NCBI GenBank assembly: GCA_963791995.1
Contig: CAWBUQ010000005.1
Coordinates: 124,001-188,000 of the forward strand
Length of the DNA stretch: 64,000 nucleotides
Origin: Bog-473 sp963791995
Lineage (GTDB): Bacteria; Actinomycetota; Acidimicrobiia; Acidimicrobiales; RAAP-2
Direction of reading: 5' to 3'
The notes below the pieces were generated by a model. That model did no database searches, was not told where the DNA came from, and was given only the letters and a program-made list of their open reading frames with translations. How positions within the stretch are numbered: position 1 is the stretch's first letter; the number at the start of each line of letters is the position of its first letter. Shown one piece after another: positions 27,106-36,065 of the stretch. A program made the translations under genes and the position numbers.

Positions 27106-27180
27106 GGTGGGCGTAGCTCAGTTGGTTAGAGCGCCAGGTTGTGGTCCTGGAGGTCGGGGGTTCGAGACCCCTCGCTCACC
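27106..27180 (+). tRNA. tRNA-His (GTG)
   Basis: The acceptor stem GTGGGCG pairs with CGCTCAC, preceded by G at position -1 opposite the discriminator C, a His hallmark. The anticodon loop TTGTGGT in stem CCAGG/CCTGG gives GTG. Confidence 0.95.
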
Positions 27181-27247
27181 CCGATAGATGCCGGGACCCG
27201 TCGGGTCGCCGGTACACGACCGGCGGTTTGGCTGGGGAGGTTCGAGA

Positions 27248-28033
27248 GTGGATCCTGGGACGGAGGGCCGTACGGTCCTCGTGACTGGCGCGTCGTCGGG
27301 CATCGGCGCCGCTCTGGCACGCGAGTTGGCGGCACGGGGTGACACCGTCGCCCTGGTGGCACGCCGCGCCGAACGATTGGACGAGGTGCTCGCCGACTGC
27401 CGAGCCACCTCGCCGGCCTCCGCGCGCTGGGCCGCCGACCTCGCCGACCCGACGGCGGCCGCCGACCTCGCGATCGAGATCTGGGATCACTTCGGCGGCC
27501 TCGACGTCGTCGTCAACAACGCCGCCGTCCCCATGCGCAGACACGTCACCCGCCTCTCCATGGACGAAGTCGAGCGGACGATGCGAATCAACTACCTCTC
27601 CCCCGTCGCCATCTCGCTGGCCCTCCTCCCGAGGATGCTGGCCCGGGCGTCGGGCATCATCGTCAACGTCTCGAGCCTCGGTGGTCGCCTGGGGATCACC
27701 GCGGAGGCGGCGTACTCGGGCTCGAAGTTCGCGCTCGCCGGCTGGAGCGAGTCCATGGCGATCGACCTCGACGGGACGGGCGTCACCATCAAGCTGATCC
27801 TCCCCGGGGCCATCGACACCGAGATCTGGGACCAACCCGACAACGACGACCCTCTCTACGACGGTCCGAAGGAGCCGCCGGAGGCCATCGCGGCCGCGCT
27901 GGCCGATGCCATCGACAGTGACCGTTTCGAGCACTACCTGCCCGACATGAAGGCCGTGATCGAAGCCAAGACCGCAGACATCGACAGCTTCATGATCGGC
28001 ATGCGCGCAATCTCCCAGCAGGGCGGGTCATGA
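27248..28033 (+). CDS. Short-chain dehydrogenase/reductase (SDR)
   Basis: GTG 27248 lies 7 bases after GGGGAGG; the reading from 27188 would begin inside the tRNA flank. The classical SDR features are TGASSGIG (cofactor loop), NNAAV, NVSSLGG (Ser) and YSGSK (Tyr-x3-Lys). A Arg after the first strand (LVARRAERL) suggests NADP preference. The stop overlaps the next gene as ATGA, so it forms an operon with the zinc alcohol dehydrogenase. The substrate is unknown; it probably reduces or oxidises an alcohol intermediate. Confidence 0.9.
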   Translation: MDPGTEGRTVLVTGASSGIGAALARELAARGDTVALVARRAERLDEVLADCRATSPASARWAADLADPTAAADLAIEIWDHFGGLDVVVNNAAVPMRRHVTRLSMDEVERTMRINYLSPVAISLALLPRMLARASGIIVNVSSLGGRLGITAEAAYSGSKFALAGWSESMAIDLDGTGVTIKLILPGAIDTEIWDQPDNDDPLYDGPKEPPEAIAAALADAIDSDRFEHYLPDMKAVIEAKTADIDSFMIGMRAISQQGGS

Positions 28034-29268
28034 AGGCGCTGCTGTTCGGCGCGCCGCCCGCCAAGGACGAGGTCCGGCCGACGCCCGAAGACGAGCTCGA
28101 GACGATGCTGGCCGGCATTCCCTTCGGCCTGCACCAGATCGACGACGCACGCGTCGTGCGACCCGATTGGGTAGTGACACGGCCGATCCTCTCGGGCATT
28201 TGCGGCTCCGACGCCAAGCTGGTGCTGGGCGACTTCAACACGGGCGACATCGACAACCCGATGGCAGCCTTCTCCTCCCTTCCCCACGTCCCCGGGCACG
28301 AGGTGGTGGCCGAAGTGGTGGCGCTCGGGCCCGAGGCGCGCGGCCTCGACGTGGGCCAGCGAGTGGTGCTCAACCCGTGGCTGTCGTGTGGGCCCCGCGG
28401 CATCGATCCGCCCTGCCCGGCCTGTCAGGTGGGCGACCTCAGCCTGTGCTGGAGCTTCACCGAGGGCGACCTCGGGCCGGGCGTCCATGTCGGTGTCATC
28501 ACCGGTGCGCCGGGCGCGTGGGCCGAGCAGCTGGCTGCGCACGACTCCATGCTGATACCCGTACCCGACGGGATCTCGAACGAGGCCGCCGTCCTCGCCG
28601 ACCCCTTCTCGGTGTCTTTCCATGCCATCGTGCGCCACCCGCCCCCGCCGTCGGGCCGCGTCCTGGTGTACGGCGCCGGCGCACTCGGTCTGACCAGTGT
28701 GGCCATCTTGACCTCGCTCTACCCGGGGGTGGAGGTGGGGGTGGTCGCCCGCTTCGAGGCTCAGCGGGAGATGGCACTGCGCTTCGGCGCCTCCCGGGTG
28801 TTCGCCCACGAGCCACGTCTGGCCCTGGTCGAGGAATTGGCCGAGTGGTCGGGCGCGGTCCTGCACTCGCCGCTCGACGGCCTGCCGGTGACCCACCCCG
28901 GTCACATCGACGTGGTCTACGACTCCATCGCCAAGGCCGAGACGCTCGAGGTCGGCGTACGAGTGCTGGCCGAGCGGGGCAGCCTCGTCTACACCGGCGT
29001 CGCCACACCGCAACGCTGGGAGTCGACGCCGATCTACTTCAAGGAGATCACCATCGCCGGCTCGAACGCGTTCGGGATGGAGGATTTCGAGGGGGAGCGC
29101 CGCCACGCCATCGCGCACTACCTCCGGCTCGTCGACGACGGCAGGCTCGACATCACGCCGATGCTCACGCACCGCTACGCCCTCGAGGAATGGTGGCCGG
29201 CGCTCAAGGCGCTGGCGCGACAGGACCAGAGCGGCGCGCTGAAGGTGGCGTTCACGCCCAACGGCTAG
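28030..29268 (+). CDS. Zinc-dependent alcohol dehydrogenase family protein
   Basis: An intact 412-residue MDR protein. The catalytic zinc site is GICGSD and VPGHEVV, the structural-zinc Cys cluster is CPACQVGDLSLC, and the nucleotide fold is VLVYGAGALGLTSVA. The N-terminal insert before the zinc site is longer than in classical ADHs, closer to threonine/sorbitol-dehydrogenase-like members. It is cotranscribed with the SDR by ATGA overlap, suggesting two consecutive or alternative oxidoreductions of the same alcohol. Confidence 0.85.
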   Translation: MKALLFGAPPAKDEVRPTPEDELETMLAGIPFGLHQIDDARVVRPDWVVTRPILSGICGSDAKLVLGDFNTGDIDNPMAAFSSLPHVPGHEVVAEVVALGPEARGLDVGQRVVLNPWLSCGPRGIDPPCPACQVGDLSLCWSFTEGDLGPGVHVGVITGAPGAWAEQLAAHDSMLIPVPDGISNEAAVLADPFSVSFHAIVRHPPPPSGRVLVYGAGALGLTSVAILTSLYPGVEVGVVARFEAQREMALRFGASRVFAHEPRLALVEELAEWSGAVLHSPLDGLPVTHPGHIDVVYDSIAKAETLEVGVRVLAERGSLVYTGVATPQRWESTPIYFKEITIAGSNAFGMEDFEGERRHAIAHYLRLVDDGRLDITPMLTHRYALEEWWPALKALARQDQSGALKVAFTPNG

Positions 29269-29275
29269 GAGCCGA

Positions 29276-30674
29276 TCAGAGCGAAGCCGGTGGTACGCCC
29301 GTGCCGAGCTCGCTGAAGCGCGCGTAACGATCCTCGGCAGCGCGCACCCACGCCTGATCCGGCTCGATCCGGCGGCCGACCGCGGACCACCGCACCGAGT
29401 CGTCGAGCGACGCCTCGAGTCCGGCCGCCATGCGGGCGAAGTAGGCGGCGCCGTACGCAGCGCCCTCGGGGACGGCAACGGCGTCGACGGGGAGGTTGGT
29501 GGCATCGGCGACCGCTGCCATCCAGGCGGTCACCCGAGACCCTCCGCCGCTGGCGATGATGCGGGTCGCCTTCACGCCGGCACGGTCGAGCATGCGCCGG
29601 ACCACGAACCCGCTGGCTTCGTAGGCAGCGCGCTCGAGTGCTTCGGCACCGGACCCGATGTCGAGACCGTAGAGGTTGGAACGCAGCGTGTGGTCCTCGA
29701 ACGGCGTCCGCTCGCCTCGGACGTACGGCAGCCAGACCGGCACCCGGGCCGGGGTGCCCAGTCGTGGCTCGAGCCGCTCGCGGTCGGGCCCGGGGCGCGG
29801 CGTGCCGCGCAACAGGCGCCGGGCCCAGTCGACGAAGAGTGCGCCGGCGTTACTCGGCCCCCCGATGAGGAAGCGATCGGCCGTCGTGTGGGGGTAGCTG
29901 ATGAGGCCGGGCGCGACCAACCACTCGTCACACACCGCCCACACGATGAGGGTGGCGCCGAAGATCACCAGCACGTCGCCGGGCTCGGTCGCGCCGGCCA
30001 CGATCTGGTCGCACAGCGCGTCGATGGTGCCGCCGGTGATGACGGCGTCGCTCTCGGGGATCGTCCCCGCTGCCTGCCCCATGGGCACCACCGCGGGCAT
30101 CTGGCTCTCCGCAACACCGAGCGAGGCCAACAGCTTGGCGTTCCAGTGCCCGTGGGTGTGCAGCGCGCCCAGCGACGCCGTGACCCCGGTGTCGACAGCC
30201 GGCACACCGCTGAGGGCGTAGGTCGCCACCGCCTGGCAGGGCCAGTAGCCACGCGGCGTCGGGCACCGCGGCAGAGGCCCACCGCAAGAAGCCCTCGGCG
30301 TCGGGCATGGTCCCAGGGAGCAGGACCCCTTCCGAATCCGGCTCTGCAGTGCGGCCCTCCCGGTCGCCGTAGAGGAGTCCCGGCAGGACCGGGACCCCCT
30401 TGGCGTTGACCGCGGTGAGCGAGGGCACCATGGACGCCACGGCCACTCCGGCCAGTGTGCGCCCCTCGGCACCCAGCTGCGCCGTCACTTCGTCGTAGGC
30501 CTTGCGCGGGCCCGCTCGCCACGCCCGCTTGGCGTCGTGGCGCAAGATGTCGGGTTCGGGGGCGTCGATGCTGTGAGCCACCCTGCTCCGGGCGACGACG
30601 GTCCCGTGTTCGTCGACGGCGAGGGCCTTGACCGACGTCGTCCCGACGTCGACGCCCACGGTGACCGCCGGCAT
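29276..30674 (-). CDS. FGGY-family carbohydrate kinase (frame break near 30250)
   Basis: The N-terminus TVGVDVGTTSVKAL is the phosphate-1 loop of FGGY kinases. The second half holds PSNAGALFVDWARR, PYVRGERTPFEDH and ASGGGSRVTAWMAAVAD, the ATP/adenosine motifs, giving about 465 residues in all. The frame changes near 30250. It should phosphorylate a sugar or polyol such as xylulose. ATG 30674 is used; GTG 30686 is an alternative. It is divergent from the hydroxyacid dehydrogenase with the TGAC-N6-GTCA palindrome between them. Confidence 0.8.
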
Positions 30675-30691
30675 TGAGGTGCTCACGAATC

Positions 30692-30705
30692 TGACACGCG
30701 TGTCA
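30692..30705. promoter_or_regulatory. Perfect palindrome TGACACGCGTGTCA, probable operator
   Basis: A 14-bp perfect palindrome lies between the divergent kinase and hydroxyacid dehydrogenase genes, 18 bp from the kinase ATG and 69 bp from the dehydrogenase ATG. Related TGAC-N6-GTCA sites occur at 35819, 52546 and 63000. The form suits a TetR- or GntR-type dimer. Confidence 0.65.
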
Positions 30706-30773
30706 TGATCCGTCATTATGGACGACCGGCGCGGCATCCGCCGCCCGAGGCGCCAGAAGAGAGGATCGCCCCA

Positions 30774-31757
30774 ATGACACGCTCCCGGCCCAAGGCCCTG
30801 GTGACGGCGGCCGTGAGCGGCCCCGGGCTCGACCTGTTGGGCCAGCTGGCCGACCTGGTCCTCGACTCGTGGCTGGACCAGCCGACCCTGCGCATCTACA
30901 ACGCGGCCCAGCTGGCCGAGCGCGTGGCGGCCGAGGGAGCCTCCATCGTGGTCGTGGAGAGCGACACGTGCGGCGCCGAGCTCTACGAGCAGCCGATCAT
31001 CGCCGTGTGCAGCTGCCGGGGCGACCCGACCAACGTGGACGTACCGGCTGCGACGGCTGCGGGTGTGCCCGTGCTGCGTGCGCCGGGACGCAACGCCGAC
31101 GCCGTGGCCGAGCTGGCCGTCGCTCTCCTCTTCGCGGCCACCCGCGGCATCGTGCCGGCCGACCGCGACGTGCGGGAGGGCGAGATCTACCGGGACGGCA
31201 AAATCCCCTATCAGCGCTACCGGGCCTGGGAGCTGGCCGGCAGGACCGTCGGCCTCGTCGGCCTCGGTGCTGTCGGGCGGGCCCTGCGCTGGCGTCTGCG
31301 CGGCCTGGGCATGGACGTCATCGCGTATGACCCGTACGCACCTGACGCCACCAGCTCGCTCGACGAGCTGCTGGCGCGCTCTGACGTCATCTCCGTCCAC
31401 GCCCCGGTGACAGAGGAGACGACGGGCATGATCGGAGCCGACGCCTTCGCCAAGATGCGCGACGGTGTCGTGTACCTCAACACGGCGCGGGCCAAGATCC
31501 ACGACACCGACGCACTGGTGGCCGCACTCGCGGCAGGCAAAGTCGGTGCCGCCGGCCTCGACCACTTCGAGGGAGAGCATCTGGCCACCGACCACCCGCT
31601 CACCACGTTCCCCAACGTGGTGCTCACGCCGCACATCGGCGGGGCCACCTACGACACCGAGTCCAACCACACCCGCACGATCGCCGAGGATCTGTGCCGC
31701 CTCATGGCCGGCGCCCGGCCCCTGCACATCGTGAACCCCGAGGTGCTCGCGGACTGA
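30774..31757 (+). CDS. D-isomer-specific 2-hydroxyacid dehydrogenase
   Basis: ATG 30774 has GAGAGG upstream; earlier in-frame codons overlap the operator. It has the NAD fold GLVGLGAVGRALRWRLRGLG with Asp in AYDPYA. The catalytic Arg lies in NTARAKI, Glu in LDHFEGE and His in TPHIGGATYD, so it is complete. It interconverts a D-2-hydroxy acid and a 2-oxo acid with NAD(H). It is directly followed by the S51 peptidase gene and divergent from the sugar kinase, suggesting catabolism of a sugar acid or similar compound. Confidence 0.9.
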   Translation: MTRSRPKALVTAAVSGPGLDLLGQLADLVLDSWLDQPTLRIYNAAQLAERVAAEGASIVVVESDTCGAELYEQPIIAVCSCRGDPTNVDVPAATAAGVPVLRAPGRNADAVAELAVALLFAATRGIVPADRDVREGEIYRDGKIPYQRYRAWELAGRTVGLVGLGAVGRALRWRLRGLGMDVIAYDPYAPDATSSLDELLARSDVISVHAPVTEETTGMIGADAFAKMRDGVVYLNTARAKIHDTDALVAALAAGKVGAAGLDHFEGEHLATDHPLTTFPNVVLTPHIGGATYDTESNHTRTIAEDLCRLMAGARPLHIVNPEVLAD

Positions 31758-31758
31758 A

Positions 31759-32487
31759 GTGGCGGCGCGCCGACCCACCATCATCGCCACCTCCATCGGG
31801 TTCCAGCCCGAGGGCCCGGACCCGATGAACATGCGCCCGGGCCCGTCGTACGGGCTGGCCGCAGAGCTGGCCCGGGCAGGCGATCACCCGCGGCTGTGCA
31901 TGATCGCCACCGCGGTCGGCGACGACTCGACGCGCCTGGCCATGGCGCACAACGCGTTCGCAAAGATCGGCTTCGTCAGCTCGCACCTGACGCTGTTCCC
32001 GATGCCGAACTATCCCGACGTGCGCGCCCACCTGCTGGCCCAGGACGTGATCTGGGTAGGCGGGGGCAGCACGGCCAACCTGCTGGCTCTGTGGCGCCTC
32101 CACGGGCTCGACACCATTCTGCGCGAGTGCTGGGAAGCCGGAGTGGTCCTGAAGGGCGTCTCAGCCGGGTCACTGTGCTGGCACGTCGGCGGGACGACCG
32201 ACTCGTTCGGTCCGACGCTCCGGCCGGTCACCAACGGTTTGGCGTTCCTCCCCTACTCCAACAGCCCGCATCACGACGCCGAGGAGCAGCGCCGACCTCT
32301 CATCCACCGGCTCATCGCGGACGGCACGCTGCCCGATGGCTACGCCACCGAGAACGGCACCGGCCTCGTGTTCGCCGGCACCGAGCTGGTCGAGGCCTTC
32401 ACCGAGGTGGAGGGCAAGCTGGCGTACTCGCTCGCCAAGGAGGGCGAGTCCACCCGCGAGACACCACTGCCCACCCGGCTGCTCTGA
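31759..32487 (+). CDS. Peptidase E / S51-family protein
   Basis: Class I glutamine-amidotransferase-like fold with the S51 signature: DVIWVGGGSTANLLALWR and the nucleophile elbow GVSAGSLCW. HHDAEEQRRP follows, with a likely catalytic His. Family members cleave Asp-X dipeptides or act on small amides. GTG 31759 lies 2 bases after the dehydrogenase stop, so it is cotranscribed. Placed beside a D-aminoacylase, it may process an acidic amide or dipeptide; this is inference. Confidence 0.85.
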   Translation: MAARRPTIIATSIGFQPEGPDPMNMRPGPSYGLAAELARAGDHPRLCMIATAVGDDSTRLAMAHNAFAKIGFVSSHLTLFPMPNYPDVRAHLLAQDVIWVGGGSTANLLALWRLHGLDTILRECWEAGVVLKGVSAGSLCWHVGGTTDSFGPTLRPVTNGLAFLPYSNSPHHDAEEQRRPLIHRLIADGTLPDGYATENGTGLVFAGTELVEAFTEVEGKLAYSLAKEGESTRETPLPTRLL

Positions 32488-32501
32488 AAAGACGGCGCGG
32501 C

Positions 32502-32527
32502 GCGGCGTCAGACCGCGGCGTCAGACC
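32502..32527. repeat. Two 13-bp tandem units at a convergent gene junction
   Basis: GCGGCGTCAGACC is repeated at 32502-32514 and 32515-32527. The second copy contains the stop codon of the deacylase gene. Similar short G-rich repeats lie at the convergent junctions near 55343 and 60669. Confidence 0.6.
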
Positions 32528-34269
32528 GCGGCGCCCGCCCAGTCCGAACCGGCGTGCACGGTGTCGGTGTCACGGCCCGAACGCAGCACCCGACCGGGCA
32601 CGGCGTCGGTGAAGGAACCGTCGCGCGCGATCTCGGTGCCGTTGACCAGGACGTGGCAGATGCCGCTCGCCTCCGCGTAGAGGCGGCTCGCCCCCCCGGG
32701 CAGGTCGTCACGGGTGCGCACTGCGCCGTGGCCGATGGCCGTCGGGTCGAACACCACCACGTCGGCATACGAGCCCGCCACCAGACGGCCGCGGTCGCGC
32801 AGGCCGTAGAGCCGGGCCGGGATGTCGGTCAGCTGGCGAACAGCCTGCTCCCAGCTGAGCAGGCCCCGTGCCCGCACACCGTCGCCGAGCATGGAGGTGG
32901 AGTAGACGGCGCCGCACATCGTGTCGAGGTGCGCGCCGGCGTCGGAACCGCCGACGATGGAACGGTGGTCCTGCCAGATCTCGGCCCGCAGGGCCCAGTC
33001 GGCCTCGTTCTCGGGGATGGGCGGACGCAAGCCCGTGCGCAGGTCGTCGGCCACCACTACGTCGAGCAGCGCGTCGAACGGCGCGACACCCCGCTCGCGA
33101 GCCACGTCGCCCACACTGCGCCCCTCGAGGCCGGCGTTCTGCGGAGCGAAGGTCTCCTCGAAGAGCAGGCGGTCCCACTGGGCCAGGTGGCGCAGGATCC
33201 CGGCCTCGTCGGACTGCGCGCCGGCGTCCAGACGCCGCCGCGTCTCGGGGTCGGCGAACGCCGCCAGGCGCTGGTCGTACGGGAGCGCGAAGACCTCGCG
33301 CCAGCCGGGCAGTCCGTCGAGGATGGCGCCGTGGGAGAAGCTCAGGCGCAGCTGCATCGTGTGCGGCAGGGTCAGCGCCACCACGGTGGCGCCGCGCCTC
33401 TCGGCTGCCGAGCCCGCTGCCAGCTGGCTCCACGCACCGTGGGGATTCATGGACGACACGCCCAGTACGTTCCAGTTCACCGGTCGGTCGGCCAGCAGTG
33501 ACATGGTGGTCAAGAAGTCGATCTCGTCCTCGGTGAACCCGTTCAGGCAGCCGGGCACGATCAGCTCGAGGGTCGTCCCCTCGTGCGGGCGGACCGCGGC
33601 GGCGAGGCGCTCCATTTCGGCCCGGCTGGCCGCCCGTGAGGGCACCGGCTGGCCGTCCCCGTCGTTGTGCGTGTGCACCTGCGAGGTGGAGAATCCAAGC
33701 GCACCCTCTTCCAGCGCGGCGTGCAGTGCAGCCTCCATCGCATCGATGTCCTCGTCGGTGGCGGTGCCCCCGACGGCCCGGTCACCCATGACGAGGCGCC
33801 GGAGCGTCGAGTGCCCGACCAGGAAGCCGGCGTTGACGGCGATGCGGCCGTCGAGGCGGCCGAGCCAGTCGCCGAAGGAGCCCCAGTCCCACGGAAGGCC
33901 GGCCTGCAGCGCGGCGAGCGGCATGCCTTCGACCCGCGCCATCATCCGGCTGATGTAGTCGGCACCGTCGGGCGCCAGCGGCGCCAGGGAGAAGCCGCAG
34001 TTCCCGCCGAGCACGGTGGTCACGCCGTGCAGCGGTGACGGGCTGGCGTTGGGGTCCCAGAACAGCTGGGCGTCGTAATGGGTGTGCAGGTCGACGAAGC
34101 CGGGTGCGACGAGCAGGCCGCCGGCGTCGATCACCGCGTCGGCTTCGGGTGCCTTTCCGTTCGCCGGCGCGACCGCGCTGACGCGGTCGCCTTCGATGAG
34201 GACGTCGGCCCGGACGGCCGGACCGCCCGTGCCGTCGACCACGGTCCCACCGCGGATGGCGATTGTCAT
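32521..34269 (-). CDS. N-acyl-D-amino-acid deacylase family protein, intact
   Basis: 582 residues, no frame break. Motifs: MTIAIRGGTVVDGTGG, the metal site DLHTHYDAQL, GGNCGFSLAPLAPDG with the metal Cys, IVGGSDAGAHLDT with the catalytic Asp, and the C-terminal LYGLRDRGRLVAGSYADVVVFD. It is more distant from the paralogues at 964 and 55370 than those are from each other. Its ATG overlaps the aldehyde dehydrogenase stop (ATGA), so both are one operon. It should cleave an N-acyl-D-amino acid or cyclic/linear amide in the cytoplasm. Confidence 0.85.
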   Translation of the reverse strand: MTIAIRGGTVVDGTGGPAVRADVLIEGDRVSAVAPANGKAPEADAVIDAGGLLVAPGFVDLHTHYDAQLFWDPNASPSPLHGVTTVLGGNCGFSLAPLAPDGADYISRMMARVEGMPLAALQAGLPWDWGSFGDWLGRLDGRIAVNAGFLVGHSTLRRLVMGDRAVGGTATDEDIDAMEAALHAALEEGALGFSTSQVHTHNDGDGQPVPSRAASRAEMERLAAAVRPHEGTTLELIVPGCLNGFTEDEIDFLTTMSLLADRPVNWNVLGVSSMNPHGAWSQLAAGSAAERRGATVVALTLPHTMQLRLSFSHGAILDGLPGWREVFALPYDQRLAAFADPETRRRLDAGAQSDEAGILRHLAQWDRLLFEETFAPQNAGLEGRSVGDVARERGVAPFDALLDVVVADDLRTGLRPPIPENEADWALRAEIWQDHRSIVGGSDAGAHLDTMCGAVYSTSMLGDGVRARGLLSWEQAVRQLTDIPARLYGLRDRGRLVAGSYADVVVFDPTAIGHGAVRTRDDLPGGASRLYAEASGICHVLVNGTEIARDGSFTDAVPGRVLRSGRDTDTVHAGSDWAGAAV

Positions 34270-35789
34270 GCTCCCTCTCCTTGTTCCCCTGGCTCTTCGT
34301 ACGCCGCGGCCTTGCTGGCGGGTCCCGGGCGCAGCACGCGCACCCGCTGGCGGGCGAAGGCCTGCATGCCCTCGACACCGAGCTCGACCCCGAACCCCGA
34401 GTGCTTCCAACCGCCCATCGGGGCGTACATGTCGATGGACGAGATCCCGTGCGTGTTGACGAAGACGGTCCCGGCCTCGAGACGGCCGGCCACCTCCGCC
34501 GCCAGCGACTCGTCGTTGCTCCACACCGAGGCGCAGAGCCCGAAGTCGCTGTCGTTCGCCGCGTCGACCGCCTGCGCAATGTCGTCGTAGGGGATCACCG
34601 GCAGCGCCGGCGCGAACTGCTCCTCGCGCACGATATCGGCATCGGGTCCCGGGGCGACCACGAGGGCAGGCGACACGAAGTACCCGCCGCTGCCTTCCTC
34701 CTCGGGCCGCACGCTGCCGGGGCGTAGCACGGCGGCACCAGCCGCGGCAGCAGCACTCACCATGGCCTCGACCCGGTCGCGGGCGCCCGCGGTGTGCACG
34801 GGACCCATGGTCACCCCCTCGGCCAGTCCATTGCCGACCACTTCGCCCGAGAGGCGCTCGACGAGCGCGTCCACCGTCTCGTCCAGACGGTCGCGGTGCA
34901 CGTAGAGCCGTTTGATCGCCATGCAGACCTGCCCGGACGTGACGAAGGCCGCCTCCACGACGTGCGCGGCGAGGGCGCGGTCACCAGCCACGTCAGGCGC
35001 CAGGATGGCGGCGTCGTTGCCCCCCAGTTCGAGCACGACCGGGCGGATGGAGGCCGCGGCGGCCGCCATGACGGCCTGGCCGGTGCGCACGCCACCGGTG
35101 AAGGAGACCATGTCGACGCCGGGATGGCCGACCAGCGCGGCCCCGAGGGCAGCACCGGGCCCGTTGACCACGTTGAGCACGCCGCGCGGCAGGGTGGCGG
35201 CCATCGCTCCCGCCACCAAGAGCACGGTGGCCGGGCAGGTCGGCGGTGCCTTCACCACGACGGTGTCGCCGGCGAGAAGCGCGGGAAGGACTTTGTTGGC
35301 CATGACCGAGACCGGCCAGTTGAAAGGAAGGATGGCGGCGACGACGCCGTGAGGCACCCACTCGACCCGGGTCGCCCCGGCGCTCAGCTCACGGGCGGCC
35401 AGCGCCTCGGCCACCACCGGTGCGAAAGCGGCGGCCATGGCACCCATGGTGGCCGTGTCGAAAATCGCCTCGAGGTGGGTCTTGCCGTGCTCGCGTGTCA
35501 AGAGGCGGGCCAGGTCGTTCGCCTCCGCCATCGCGACGCCCGCTTCGGCGGCGGCCACCACCGTCGCCGCCCGCTCGTCCATCCCGAGCGCAGCCCAGGC
35601 CGGCTGGGCCCGGCGCGCCGCCGCCACCGCCTGGTCCAGCTGGGCCGGCGAGGTCGATGGCGCATGGAGGACCACCTCGGCGGGCCGGGCCGGGTTCGTC
35701 ACCGGGTAGGTGCCGTCGCCGCCCGCCACGATATCGCCGTCGATCACGAGGCCGACACCGGTCGTGACGTCCTCGACGTGTGTGGTCAT
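34266..35789 (-). CDS. Aldehyde dehydrogenase
   Basis: Intact, about 507 residues from ATG 35789 (MTTHVEDVTTG). Motifs: FNWPVSVMANKVLPALLAGDTVVVKAP (NAD binding), ELGGNDAAIL (general-base Glu) and SGQVCMAIKR (nucleophile Cys). The ending is VNTHGISSIDMYAPMGGWKHSG. It oxidises an aldehyde to an acid with NAD(P). It is the first gene of the leftward operon with the deacylase. The start is 30 bp from the TGAC-N6-GTCA palindrome into which the 16.7-kb element has inserted, so its native promoter region may be rearranged. Confidence 0.9.
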   Translation of the reverse strand: MTTHVEDVTTGVGLVIDGDIVAGGDGTYPVTNPARPAEVVLHAPSTSPAQLDQAVAAARRAQPAWAALGMDERAATVVAAAEAGVAMAEANDLARLLTREHGKTHLEAIFDTATMGAMAAAFAPVVAEALAARELSAGATRVEWVPHGVVAAILPFNWPVSVMANKVLPALLAGDTVVVKAPPTCPATVLLVAGAMAATLPRGVLNVVNGPGAALGAALVGHPGVDMVSFTGGVRTGQAVMAAAAASIRPVVLELGGNDAAILAPDVAGDRALAAHVVEAAFVTSGQVCMAIKRLYVHRDRLDETVDALVERLSGEVVGNGLAEGVTMGPVHTAGARDRVEAMVSAAAAAGAAVLRPGSVRPEEEGSGGYFVSPALVVAPGPDADIVREEQFAPALPVIPYDDIAQAVDAANDSDFGLCASVWSNDESLAAEVAGRLEAGTVFVNTHGISSIDMYAPMGGWKHSGFGVELGVEGMQAFARQRVRVLRPGPASKAAAYEEPGEQGEGA

Positions 35790-35817
35790 GCGCACCACCC
35801 GGGCCCGGCCGACCTTG

Positions 35818-35833
35818 CTGACGATAGTGTCAC
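35818..35833. repeat. Left 16-bp attachment repeat overlapping the operator palindrome
   Basis: CTGACGATAGTGTCAC is identical at 35818-35833 and 52545-52560. The inner 14 bases have the TGAC-N6-GTCA form found at 30692 and 63000. Flanking bases differ at the two ends, as expected for an attachment core or target duplication. Confidence 0.75.
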
Positions 35834-35876
35834 GCAGGGCTTTTAGCTGCTCTTTTGTCGCACCAATCCCCTAGAA

Positions 35877-35895
35877 TGGCCCAATTGTGGCCCAA
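35877..35895. promoter_or_regulatory. Left arm-type repeats (two TGGCCCAA)
   Basis: TGGCCCAA at 35877-35884 and 35888-35895, spaced 11 bp, 44-60 bp inside the left attachment repeat. The same pair with the same spacing lies at 52421-52439. They are probably integrase arm-binding sites. Confidence 0.6.
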
Positions 35896-35912
35896 TATCG
35901 CGGAGGATTCGC

Positions 35913-36065
35913 GTGACCAAACGTCAGTATGGCACCGGCAGCATCTCCTGGTCATCGCCCACCAAGGCCCGGCTTCGGGTCCGAGTGGGCGGCAAGCGGC
36001 GGACCAAGGTGATGACCGTTTCCCACCGTGACCGTGGCGGACGGGGCGAGGCGAGCGATGCCCTA
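35913..36065 (+). pseudogene. int: Tyrosine integrase, N-terminal remnant
   Basis: GTG 35913 follows GGAGG by 7 bases. The reading MTKRQYGTGSISW...KARLRVRVGGKRRTK has the look of the arm-binding N-terminal domain of actinobacterial phage/ICE integrases. At the TA at 36064 the IS630 element begins, and beyond the insertion the frame meets a stop within three codons. The core and catalytic domains are absent from the window. The reading is about 51 residues before the break, so it is inactive. Confidence 0.65.

Noticed and set aside
27934..29505. Long minus-strand ORF antisense to the SDR and alcohol dehydrogenase genes
   Set aside because: Composition is that of a high-GC shadow frame, with no domain; the plus-strand genes have full motif sets and ATGA coupling.
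29928..31832. 634-residue minus-strand ORF covering hydroxyacid dehydrogenase and kinase
   Set aside because: Only its last part is the kinase N-terminus; the upstream part is antisense to an intact dehydrogenase and starts nowhere near a ribosome-binding site.
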